Source: Candidatus Colimonas fimequi
GTDB taxonomy: Bacteria > Bacillota > Clostridia > Peptostreptococcales > Anaerovoracaceae
Direction: 5' to 3'
DNA length: 15,157 nt
Assembly (NCBI GenBank): GCA_018065295.1
Contig: JAGHTQ010000052.1
Coordinates: 1 to 15,157, forward strand
The translations under genes were made by a program, and so were the position numbers. Under the pieces are notes generated by a model that saw only the letters and a list, made by a program, of their open reading frames with translations, made no database searches and had not been told where the DNA came from. This document shows, piece after piece, positions 1-6,532 of the stretch. Position 1 is the stretch's first letter, and every line of letters starts with the position of its first letter.

Positions 1-1
1 G

Positions 2-691
2 TATTTTATCGGTGCAGGACTCACAGGTATTTGTCTTTATTATCTGCTGGAGAATATTGCGCTTACGTTCACCATGGCGTCAAACGTAGGCGTTATCCTG
101 GCGGTGGCACCGTTCTTCACTGGCCTTGCAGTGTACTTCTTCATGCGAGAAGGAGAAAGGCTGACGGTAGGATTATTCGTGGGATTTGCGGTAGCACTGG
201 TGGGCATCGCATTTATCAGCTTTAACGGAACTAAGCTGCAGCTTAATCCTATCGGAGATATGCTTGCAATCTTTGCGGCGATGGTATGGGCGGTATATTC
301 CCTTTGCACTCGTAAGATTGCAAACTTGGGATATGCGACACTTCCGGCAACAAAGAGAATCTTCGGATATGGAATCATTTTCATGATTCCGGCTATGGGA
401 ATATTCCATTTCAATATGGATTTCAGTAAGCTGGCTGATCCGACTAACATCTTTTGCTTGGCATTCCTGGGACTTGGAGCGTCAGCAATCTGTTTCGTCA
501 GCTGGAACTACGCCCTGAAACTTATCGGAATCGTTGCATCAAGCGTATACATATATATTGGACCGGTTATCACTGTGGTGGCGGCGGCGGTTATACTTCA
601 CGAGCCAATTACCATGATGATGGCGGTAGGCACAGTGTTGACGCTGGCGGGTATGGTTATTTCGGAATTTGTTAAGATAAAGGAGCTTTAA
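2..691 (+). CDS. EamA/DMT-family transporter, 3' part (5' end outside window)
   Basis: The reading frame is open from the first bases of the window and ends at TAA 689-691, giving 229 visible residues. An internal Met codon at 74 is not the start, because the residues before it (beginning YFIGAGLTGICLYYLLENIA) continue the family pattern. The protein is a chain of hydrophobic helices with the drug/metabolite transporter look: a helix pair around SNVGVILAVAPFF, then GFAVALVGIAFIS, a short basic loop (CTRKIAN), and a C-terminal repeat ending VGTVLTLAGMVISEF. Full EamA permeases have about 300 residues and ten helices in two repeats, so roughly the first 70-80 residues are missing here. It sits in the cytoplasmic membrane and probably exports a small metabolite or amino acid; the substrate cannot be read from sequence. 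A possible small ORF begins 5 bases after its stop. Confidence 0.88.
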   Translation, partial: YFIGAGLTGICLYYLLENIALTFTMASNVGVILAVAPFFTGLAVYFFMREGERLTVGLFVGFAVALVGIAFISFNGTKLQLNPIGDMLAIFAAMVWAVYSLCTRKIANLGYATLPATKRIFGYGIIFMIPAMGIFHFNMDFSKLADPTNIFCLAFLGLGASAICFVSWNYALKLIGIVASSVYIYIGPVITVVAAAVILHEPITMMMAVGTVLTLAGMVISEFVKIKEL

Positions 692-696
692 TAGAA

Positions 697-801
697 ATGG
701 CAGTTATATGTTCTTCTCAGGAAGCTGATGGCGTCAATGTAGACTGGACAGTGTACCGAATTGCCGGCGATACTTTAACTCAATTGGCAGACGCTGAGTA
801 A
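697..801 (+). CDS. possible 34-residue small protein, function unknown
   Basis: An ATG at 697 opens a 34-codon frame ending in TAA 799-801, just downstream of the EamA stop. AGGAG at 681-685, inside the end of the permease gene, lies 11 bases upstream, a slightly long but usable spacing that would couple it to the permease. The predicted peptide is soluble and acidic (begins MAVICSSQEADGVNVDW, ends TLTQLADAE), with no membrane segment or signal peptide. I do not recognise the family. It could be a real small gene, the remnant of a longer one, or chance. Confidence 0.3.
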   Translation: MAVICSSQEADGVNVDWTVYRIAGDTLTQLADAE

Positions 802-812
802 TTTTGGCTGTC

Positions 813-841
813 TTGCTATCTCACTTGCTAAATATGATAAT
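813..841 (+). promoter_or_regulatory. candidate sigma-A promoter for the NhaC-family gene
   Basis: TTGCTA at 813-818 (4 of 6 match to the -35 consensus) and GATAAT at 836-841 (5 of 6 match to -10) are separated by exactly 17 bases. Transcription would start near 848, at the foot of the hairpin 850-885, giving a leader of about 88 bases before the antiporter ATG at 936. This is a by-eye consensus match only. Confidence 0.4.
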
Positions 842-849
842 TTGGTTGC

Positions 850-890
850 AATGCCTTTGTATACAATGTATGATACAAAGGCATTTTATT
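850..890 (+). terminator. 13-bp hairpin between EamA and NhaC genes; terminator or 5'-leader element
   Basis: AATGCCTTTGTAT (850-862) and ATACAAAGGCATT (873-885) pair perfectly over 13 bp around a 10-base loop and are followed by TTATT. The U-run is short and interrupted, so termination may be only moderate. It can end transcription of the EamA gene, but because a promoter-like sequence lies immediately upstream it may instead be the 5' end of the antiporter mRNA. Confidence 0.55.
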
Positions 891-935
891 ATGGATACAT
901 AAATTAAAAAACTATTTAGTGGAGGATTTAGAGTT

Positions 936-2447
936 ATGGTTGGAACTTTATGGGCACTGGTACCACCACTTGTGGCTATCGTACTGGCTCTCATCACAAA
1001 GGAAGTTTATAGTTCACTATTCATCGGTATCGTTATCGGTGGTTTCTTCTATGCTAACGGCAATCCTGTTGGCGCTATGAACCACGTTATCAATGACGGT
1101 TTCGTTGCATCACTGGCAGATTCATGGAACGTAGGTATCCTGATCTTCCTGGTTATCCTGGGAACAATGGTATGTCTCATGAACAGAGCTGGCGGATCAG
1201 CAGCATTCGGTCGTTGGGCTCAGGCTCATATTAAGAGCCGTGTTGGCGCACAGCTGGTATCAGTAGCACTGGGCGTTATCATCTTCATCGATGACTATTT
1301 CAACTGCCTTACAGTAGGTAGCGTAATGCTCCCTGTAGCAGAAGCTAACAATATTTCAAGAGCTAAGCTGGCGTACCTGATCGACGCAACAGCAGCTCCT
1401 ATCTGCATCATTGCACCTATTTCATCATGGGCAGCAGCAGTAGCAGGTTTCGTAGATGGAACTGATGGCCTTACTCTGTTTATTCAGGCTATCCCTTACA
1501 ACTTCTACGCACTTCTGACATTCGTATTTGTAATCGGCATCGTAGTTCTGAAGGCTGACTTCGGCCCAATGGCTAAGGATGAAGCTCTGGCAATTAAGGG
1601 CGAAGACCCTGAGAGAGGAACTCTCAACGCAGCAGTAGAAGTTCTGGAAGAACAGGGCGAGAAGAAGGGTACAGTACTTGACCTGGTTCTCCCAATTATC
1701 TTCCTGATCGCACTTTGCGTAATCGGTCTGATCTACACAGGCGGCTTCTTCGGTGGCGAATCATTCGTTAACTCATTCGCTAACAGTGATGCATCAGTTG
1801 GTCTTGTAATCGGATCACTGCTTGCAATTCTGCTGACACTGGTTCTCTATCTGCCAAGAGGAATCATCAAGTTCACAGATGCTATGGCATGTCTGGCTGA
1901 TGGTTTCAAGGCAATGGTACCTGCAATTCTGATTCTGACATTTGCTTGGACTCTGAAGGCAATGACTGACAGCCTTGGCGCTAAGGACGTTGTAGCAGGA
2001 TTCATCGAAGGTCACGCTGCAGGATTCGCAATGTTACTGCCAGCAATCATCTTCCTGGTAGCTCTTGGTCTGGCATTCGCAACAGGTACATCATGGGGTA
2101 CATTCGGTATTCTGATTCCTATCGTTGTAAGTGCTTTCCAGGCAACAGATCCACAGATGATGATCATCTCAATCTCAGCTTGTATGGCTGGTGCTGTAGC
2201 AGGCGACCACTGCTCACCAATTTCAGATACAACAATCATGGCATCAGCTGGTGCACAGTGTAACCACGTTAAGCACGTATCAACTCAGCTGCCATACGTT
2301 CTGGTTGTTGCTGCAATCTCATGCCTGACATTCGCTCTGGCTGGATTCGTTCACTCAGCACCAATCTGTCTGATCGTTGGTATCATCTTAACAATCGGCG
2401 CACTGCTGGTAATCAAGAACTTAACAAAGAACAAGGCTGTAGCATAA
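936..2447 (+). CDS. NhaC-family Na+/H+ antiporter-like transporter
   Basis: A 503-residue polytopic membrane protein, full length for the NhaC-type (ion transporter) antiporter family, which exchanges Na+ for H+ or, in some members, carboxylates such as malate and lactate. Family signatures are seen in order: FIDDYFNCLTVGSVM (about 117-131), DATAAPICIIAPISSW (about 150-165), GTSWGTFG (384-391) and GDHCSPISDTTIMAS (about 423-437); the charged and polar residues in these intramembrane motifs are the likely ion path. A charged cytoplasmic loop lies at about 205-235. The start is ATG 936, with GGAGG at 921-925, 10 bases upstream. The gene is flanked by a promoter-like sequence and leader hairpin before it and a strong terminator after it, so it is probably monocistronic. 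Codon choice is very regular (GCT/GCA, ATC, CTG), which fits high expression. The exact substrate is not determined. Confidence 0.88.
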   Translation: MVGTLWALVPPLVAIVLALITKEVYSSLFIGIVIGGFFYANGNPVGAMNHVINDGFVASLADSWNVGILIFLVILGTMVCLMNRAGGSAAFGRWAQAHIKSRVGAQLVSVALGVIIFIDDYFNCLTVGSVMLPVAEANNISRAKLAYLIDATAAPICIIAPISSWAAAVAGFVDGTDGLTLFIQAIPYNFYALLTFVFVIGIVVLKADFGPMAKDEALAIKGEDPERGTLNAAVEVLEEQGEKKGTVLDLVLPIIFLIALCVIGLIYTGGFFGGESFVNSFANSDASVGLVIGSLLAILLTLVLYLPRGIIKFTDAMACLADGFKAMVPAILILTFAWTLKAMTDSLGAKDVVAGFIEGHAAGFAMLLPAIIFLVALGLAFATGTSWGTFGILIPIVVSAFQATDPQMMIISISACMAGAVAGDHCSPISDTTIMASAGAQCNHVKHVSTQLPYVLVVAAISCLTFALAGFVHSAPICLIVGIILTIGALLVIKNLTKNKAVA

Positions 2448-2473
2448 CAGTATTTGTGACATAGAACACTAAT

Positions 2474-2510
2474 GAGGGGGCTCAATACGAGCTCCTTCTT
2501 TTTTGTCTTT
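2474..2510 (+). terminator. Rho-independent terminator after the NhaC-family gene
   Basis: GAGGGGGCTC (2474-2483) pairs with GAGCTCCTTC (2489-2498) over 10 bp including two G-U pairs, with a 5-base loop AATAC, followed at once by a T-rich run (TTTTTTGTCTTTTT). It starts 27 bases after the antiporter stop codon. Confidence 0.85.
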
Positions 2511-2542
2511 TTGTTGGCGGTATCCTCCGCTAAATATGTTTG

Positions 2543-2790
2543 GGGTAGTCCAATTACCCGTTTCATTTCAATTTGTTATCTGGCGGGTAATTTCAGTTGC
2601 TGGAGGGAATACAGATTACCCATTTCATTTCACTTCGCATGCATTTCGGGTAGTTTGCTTGGCTAATACAGTTCAATTGCCTGGAGTTTTACCCGAAACT
2701 AGTTAAAACTTGTTCAAATGGGTAGTTTTAGCCATAAAACCAAGTCAAAACTACACATAATCCGATAAACATCATGCATTACGGGTAATT
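2543..2790. repeat. non-coding stretch of GGGTA/TACCC inverted and direct repeats
   Basis: No convincing gene lies in 2511-2826, between the convergent terminators. The stretch contains GGGTA at 2543, 2585, 2648, 2720 and 2783, and TACCC at 2555, 2617 and 2690. They pair in sequence: GGGTA/TACCC (2543-2559); GGGTAAT/ATTACCC (2585-2591 with 2615-2621); TTTCGGGTA/TACCCGAAA (2644-2652 with 2690-2698); and GTAGTTTT/AAAACTAC (2722-2729 with 2747-2754). There is also a 21-base direct repeat with three mismatches (2553-2573 and 2615-2635). Smaller similarities exist, such as CAGTTGCTGGAG (2594-2605) and CAATTGCCTGGAG (2674-2686). The short reading frames through here have no good ribosome binding site and no protein-like composition. 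It looks like a degenerate intergenic repeat element or a structured RNA. Confidence 0.6.
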
Positions 2791-2826
2791 GGTGGCTGAA
2801 ACTGTCCTGAACATGAACTTGAAGCC

Positions 2827-2858
2827 AACAAAAAAAGACACCACAGAGCGTGGTGTCT
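2827..2858 (-). terminator. Rho-independent terminator of the patatin/DAK2 operon
   Basis: AGACACCAC (2836-2844) and GTGGTGTCT (2850-2858) form a perfect 9-bp stem with loop AGAGC. On the minus strand the stem is followed by seven T residues (complement of the A-run 2829-2835). It begins 17 bases past the patatin stop codon. Confidence 0.88.
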
Positions 2859-2874
2859 GCGGTGTCATCTATGA

Positions 2875-3720
2875 TTATTCTGATAGATATTTCTTAAGAT
2901 CGTCAATATACTTCTTCCCATCAGCAAGTCCCAGTTCGTAAACTGCCTGAAGCTTGTCTGGGTCGGTCTCTGTACGACCGATGTCAACTGGCTCGGTTGG
3001 GCGAATAACGAAGGCGCGTCCGGCTTCCTCCCAGTGAGTGAGAAGCTCAGTTGAGCGGTTATATACGTTATGTCTCTCGTTGAGGCTCTTAACCAGATTA
3101 GGGTATTTGCGTCCGTAGAACGCCTTAACCAGTGGCTTCACCATTGACTTCTTGCGGTAGTCTGCACTGCGTGTAAGAATTACGATAATCTTGTCGTACC
3201 CCTGCTGTGCCATCCACTGGAAAGGAATGCTGTCAGCAATACCACCGTCAAGGTACTTCTGTCCGTCCAGCTCAACAGGTGTTGAGAGAAATGGCATTGA
3301 GCCCGATGCACGAAGGGTGTGAATCTGTGAATCCACATCTTCGAGAAGCTTATATTCTGCCTTGCCAGTCTCGATGTTAGTAACTACAGCGTAGAACTTA
3401 ACCGGTGACTGACGATATGCTTCATAGTCGAAGACATCCAGTGTCTGTGGCACTGTAATATATGCGAATTCAGTGCCGATGAAGTTGCCGTCTTTGATGA
3501 AATTTCTGGCGCTCATATAGCGCTTGTCAGCAGCGAATTTCTTGGTGTATCTTATACCTCTTCCAATCTGCTTAGACACGTAGTTAACACCAAACAATGC
3601 GCCGGCTGAAACGCCTACGATGGCATCAACTTCAATGTTATTTTCAAGCATGGTATCCATGATACCACATGTGTACATGCCGCGCATTGCGCCGCCCTCT
3701 AAAACCAATCCTACTTTCAT
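2875..3720 (-). CDS. patatin-like phospholipase (serine acyl hydrolase)
   Basis: A 281-residue protein of the bacterial patatin family, resembling the YjjU/RssA type, which hydrolyses acyl esters of lipids. The catalytic elements are present: oxyanion glycine loop GGAMRG (9-14), nucleophile elbow GVSAG (36-40, Ser38), and the dyad aspartate in DGG (158-160, Asp158). There is no signal peptide, so it is expected to act in the cytoplasm or at the inner face of the membrane. The ATG is directly adjacent to the stop codon of the upstream DAK2 gene (TAA then ATG), and GGAG lies 6 bases upstream (3727-3730) inside that gene, so the two are translationally coupled. Being next to FakA-like and FakB-like genes suggests that the fatty acid it frees is handed to acyl-phosphate formation; that link is inference. 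The physiological lipid substrate is unknown. Confidence 0.9.
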   Translation of the reverse strand: MKVGLVLEGGAMRGMYTCGIMDTMLENNIEVDAIVGVSAGALFGVNYVSKQIGRGIRYTKKFAADKRYMSARNFIKDGNFIGTEFAYITVPQTLDVFDYEAYRQSPVKFYAVVTNIETGKAEYKLLEDVDSQIHTLRASGSMPFLSTPVELDGQKYLDGGIADSIPFQWMAQQGYDKIIVILTRSADYRKKSMVKPLVKAFYGRKYPNLVKSLNERHNVYNRSTELLTHWEEAGRAFVIRPTEPVDIGRTETDPDKLQAVYELGLADGKKYIDDLKKYLSE

Positions 3721-4917
3721 TTATCGCTCCATTGTATATATGTAATTCATTAGTTCCTCGTCGCTAGGGAAGAACCTTACAACAGGAATTCTATCGACTA
3801 ATGGTCCTGTAACGAATGTTGAAGTGAGGAGAATGACCTTGCGTTCCTTAGCAAGGTGAGCTTCGATTGTCTCAATAAATTCCTCGTCCTTGCCATCTCC
3901 CATGAAGACGTTTTCAAGGGACATACTGAGAAAACCGTCGCGATAAAGCTCAGTTGTGCAAAGGTAGACGATAACTGGCTTCTCCTTAGGTTTGCTCTGC
4001 AGGAGCATATTATCAACCTTTGTCATCTTAATTGGACCACATAATGACGCCAGGAAGAACACGGCATCAGGTTTGTTAGTGTGAATGTGCATCTTAATCT
4101 GATCGTCGCTAACTACTGGAACGATGCAGTCGCCCAGGTCGTTAAGCTGACGCCTGAGTATATCTGGAGTCTCGTTCTCGGCCTTAGCGATAACGAACTC
4201 CGTGCAAAACTGGAATGTGAGCTCTGGAACCTCAATCTCCTTACCAATTCCCTTAACGAAACTATAGTCCTTGTTCACCTGATCTTTTCCCAGACACGCA
4301 GCTTCCAGCCCGTCCATGATCATGCAAAATCCTAGGGCGCCAGAGTCTATTACGCTGTACTCTGCAAGTACTGGGTTCAGCTTAGAAGTGAGCGGAAGTA
4401 CCGCATGGGCTTCTGTAGTCATTCTAGACAGAGTGTCAACAGCAGTTGCTGACTGACCGCAGTATTCTAAGCCTTCTTCGCCCGCCTTCTGAACGATGGT
4501 CAGGATAGTGCCGTCCATAGGGTTGGCAACGCCTGCGAATGCGTTGGCCGCACCATTGATGAATCCTTTTGCTAAAGTGTGAGCATCAACTTCGTCGCTG
4601 CCTTCGCCGGCTGCAATTGTATCTGCAAGTCCCTGGAAAAATAATGTCAGGATTGTTCCTGAATTACCTTTGCCATGATGGAGCAGGCCGTTAGCCATGC
4701 CAGAAAGGATGTCAACGCATGTCAATGTATCGGCATCTCCTGCGGCCTGAACTTCAGCATATGCCTTACTCATCGAAAGGGTCATGTTGCTTCCCGTATC
4801 CTGGTCAGGTACAGGGAAAACATTGATGCTGTTTAGCAGTTCAAGGTTATTGCTCAGATTGTCACATGCCAATTGAAAACCTTTATATAATTGGGAATTT
4901 GTTATTGTGTAATCCAT
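3721..4917 (-). CDS. DAK2-domain protein, FakA-like fatty acid kinase lacking a full C-terminal domain
   Basis: A 398-residue protein. Residues 1 to about 205 form a DAK2/DhaL-type kinase domain with NVFPVPDQDTGSNM (32-45; Asp38 and Asp40 are the expected Mg-ATP ligands) and HGKGNSGT (81-88). Residues about 230-308 match the FakA middle domain, keeping FCTEF (Cys238) and MHIHTN (His277 and His279), the Cys and His-x-His expected to bind metal. In FakA the kinase phosphorylates a fatty acid held by a FakB (DegV) partner. The known FakA is about 550 residues; here the third domain is cut to about 90 residues, ending RFFPSDEELMNYIY. The usual DGDTG reads DQDTG. The start is ATG 4917; the only Shine-Dalgarno-like sequence, GGGGTG (4922-4927), is 4 bases away, rather close. 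It is the first gene of an operon with the patatin gene and divergent from the FakB-like gene. A glycerone-kinase-like activity is possible but less likely. Confidence 0.82.
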   Translation of the reverse strand: MDYTITNSQLYKGFQLACDNLSNNLELLNSINVFPVPDQDTGSNMTLSMSKAYAEVQAAGDADTLTCVDILSGMANGLLHHGKGNSGTILTLFFQGLADTIAAGEGSDEVDAHTLAKGFINGAANAFAGVANPMDGTILTIVQKAGEEGLEYCGQSATAVDTLSRMTTEAHAVLPLTSKLNPVLAEYSVIDSGALGFCMIMDGLEAACLGKDQVNKDYSFVKGIGKEIEVPELTFQFCTEFVIAKAENETPDILRRQLNDLGDCIVPVVSDDQIKMHIHTNKPDAVFFLASLCGPIKMTKVDNMLLQSKPKEKPVIVYLCTTELYRDGFLSMSLENVFMGDGKDEEFIETIEAHLAKERKVILLTSTFVTGPLVDRIPVVRFFPSDEELMNYIYTMER

Positions 4918-5024
4918 AGTTCACCCCAGTTACTTTTCATACTATATCTGCGAATATTGTAACATATTTTGCGATTTTTTTGGCATTTTGTAACCGAAAG
5001 GGCACTTTTATGGGGGTGAGTTCA

Positions 5025-5053
5025 TTGTGTTTTTGACATCAGTGTATTATAAT
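5025..5053 (+). promoter_or_regulatory. candidate sigma-A promoter for the DegV-led operon
   Basis: A perfect -10 hexamer TATAAT at 5048-5053 has TTGTGT at 5025-5030 with 17-base spacing. A consensus TTGACA at 5033-5038 lies only 9 bases from the -10 and cannot be its partner at standard spacing. The 173-base divergent gap 4918-5090 must also hold the promoter for the minus-strand DAK2 gene; TACAAT on the minus strand (complement of 4956-4961) is a possible -10 but has no clear -35. Confidence 0.5.
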
Positions 5054-5074
5054 TATCGTGATTAAGTGTAAATT

Positions 5075-5081
5075 GGAGGAG
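5075..5081 (+). promoter_or_regulatory. ribosome binding site fixing the DegV start
   Basis: GGAGGAG at 5075-5081 is 9 bases upstream of ATG 5091. It lies downstream of an in-frame GTG at 5058, which therefore cannot use it. This supports ATG 5091 as the start. Confidence 0.8.
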
Positions 5082-5090
5082 TTGTGGTGT

Positions 5091-5939
5091 ATGAAGATCA
5101 AAATTGTAACACAGACAGGCAGTAATTTCCCACTTGATGAAGCTGAACGTTTAGGTATTACAGTTCTGCCTGATATCTTAATCTTTGACGGTGTTGAGTA
5201 TAAGAACGTGTACGAGCTGACAGCGGAAGAATTCTATGAGAAGTTAAAGACCGTTGATAAGCTGCCTACAAGTTCATACCCACATGTTAGTGACTTCGTA
5301 GATACTTTTGTCGAACTTTCTAAGGATGCAGACGAAATCATATTTTTCGCAGTTACATCCAAGATGTCTGGTTCATATTCAGCAGCATTAACAGCAAGCG
5401 AAATGGCTCGCGAAGCTGGTGCTCAGTGCCCAATCTACGTATATGACACACTCCAGGTTTCTCATCCAATGAGACTTATGATTTATGAAGCGTATCGTCT
5501 GGCAGAAGCTGGATTATCAGCAACAGAAATCATCGGCAAGATGGAAGAATATCGCCATAAGATGGGCTGCTACTTCATCTTAGGTTCTCTTAAGTATGCT
5601 AAGATGGGCGGTCGTGTTGGCGTTATCAAGGCGCTTGCAGCGGATGCCATGGGTATTAAGCCACTCATGGTATTTGATGATGGTGTTGTTAAGGATATCG
5701 GTATTGCAAGAAACATGGATGATGGCATAGACAAGGTTATTGCCAAGTACAAAGAAGAAGCTGATTTCTCACAGCCTGTTATTGTAATCCATGAAGCTGC
5801 ACCGAATGTAGCCGCTACACTTGAGAGCAAGATTAAGGCAGTAAATCCTGACGCACAGATTACTATAGATTACGAAGGACCAGTAGTTGGTATGTATGCG
5901 GGTCCTGGCGGCGGCGGAATCGCTTTTGTTAAGAAATAA
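5091..5939 (+). CDS. DegV-family fatty-acid-binding protein (FakB-like)
   Basis: A 282-residue protein, full length for the DegV family, whose FakB members hold one fatty acid for phosphorylation by FakA. Family motifs seen: PTSSYP (59-64), the carboxylate-binding region TSKMSGSY (89-96), LGSLKYAKMGGRVG (164-177, with Arg175), KPLMVFDDG, and the C-terminal GPVVGMYAGPGGGG. The N-terminal motif, usually TDS followed by a D-L pair, reads TQTGSNFP here, so the early polar pair is altered. The protein is soluble, with no signal sequence. ATG 5091 was chosen because GGAGGAG lies just upstream and the protein then begins KIKIVTQT, where the family starts. It is the first gene of a four-gene operon and is transcribed away from the FakA-like gene, which is its probable partner. 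The ligand chain type cannot be told from sequence. Confidence 0.88.
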   Translation: MKIKIVTQTGSNFPLDEAERLGITVLPDILIFDGVEYKNVYELTAEEFYEKLKTVDKLPTSSYPHVSDFVDTFVELSKDADEIIFFAVTSKMSGSYSAALTASEMAREAGAQCPIYVYDTLQVSHPMRLMIYEAYRLAEAGLSATEIIGKMEEYRHKMGCYFILGSLKYAKMGGRVGVIKALAADAMGIKPLMVFDDGVVKDIGIARNMDDGIDKVIAKYKEEADFSQPVIVIHEAAPNVAATLESKIKAVNPDAQITIDYEGPVVGMYAGPGGGGIAFVKK

Positions 5940-6490
5940 TGACAATAATTATCATGCTCACATTGGTAGCTTGTGTGTGCTACATTGCCTTCGAGAAAGT
6001 CAAGGTTACAAGTTACCTGAATAATGTAGCTAGCAGAAATCCCCTGTTTACCATAGGCACAATTGCCTTGCTGGCGTGCTGGGTAATGACGGGATTTGTG
6101 TATTGGAATGACGGTAATCTGGGACCACTTTCGTGCAAAGTAAGAGTGATCCTGGGAATCATAGCAGTTATTGCAGCGCTGGCGCTCTACGTATACATTC
6201 TGGTATTCGCTTTACCGAAGGGCACGTATACAGACGACAATGTTCAGAGCAGTCTGGCAACAGAGGGCCTGTACGGTATGTGCAGACATCCTGGCTTCTA
6301 CGGATTTACAATTACTGCACTGGCAATTTCACTGCTTATCGGCAGCGGCATGGGCTTCGTTATCCTGATGGTGCACTCGCTGTTAAATCTGATATATATA
6401 ATTATGCAAGATAAGTACTACTTCCCAGTTTATCTGGAAGGGTATGATGAATATAAGAAGACAGTGCCATTTCTGGCATTCTGGCGCTAG
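5939..6490 (+). CDS. isoprenylcysteine/phospholipid methyltransferase-like membrane protein
   Basis: A 183-residue integral membrane protein with about five hydrophobic segments (roughly 1-18, 36-55, 70-92, 120-138, 138-156). The C-terminal third carries the pattern of the ICMT/PEMT superfamily of membrane S-adenosylmethionine methyltransferases: GLYGMCRHPGFYG (110-122, the RHP element of the cofactor site), then a helix, then DKYYFPVYLEGYDEYKKTV (158-176), matching the charged Tyr-rich tail seen in these enzymes. Family members methylate a prenylated cysteine, phospholipid or other lipophilic acceptor; bacterial relatives often lack a known substrate. The ATG overlaps the last base of the DegV stop codon (TAATG at 5937-5941), implying translational coupling and so a role close to that of the fatty-acid-binding protein. 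Whether this one is an active methyltransferase is unproven. Confidence 0.72.
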   Translation: MTIIIMLTLVACVCYIAFEKVKVTSYLNNVASRNPLFTIGTIALLACWVMTGFVYWNDGNLGPLSCKVRVILGIIAVIAALALYVYILVFALPKGTYTDDNVQSSLATEGLYGMCRHPGFYGFTITALAISLLIGSGMGFVILMVHSLLNLIYIIMQDKYYFPVYLEGYDEYKKTVPFLAFWR

Positions 6491-6532
6491 CCAGTAAATA
6501 AGAAAATATCTTCGGAGAAAGGAGGTGGAAAC

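Noticed and set aside
2472..2706. Two overlapping plus-strand frames over the repeat stretch
   Set aside because: They begin inside the antiporter terminator, lack a good ribosome binding site and translate repeated hairpin sequence.
2543..2790. GGGTA/TACCC repeats as a CRISPR array
   Set aside because: The repeated units are short, imperfect and in both orientations, spacing is irregular, and no cas gene is near.
5033..5053. TTGACA at 5033-5038 as the -35 partner of TATAAT 5048-5053
   Set aside because: The spacer would be 9 bases, far below the 16-18 needed; TTGTGT at 5025-5030 has correct spacing.
5058..5090. GTG 5058 as the DegV start
   Set aside because: It precedes the GGAGGAG ribosome binding site, lies within about 5 bases of the -10, and adds residues not typical of the family.
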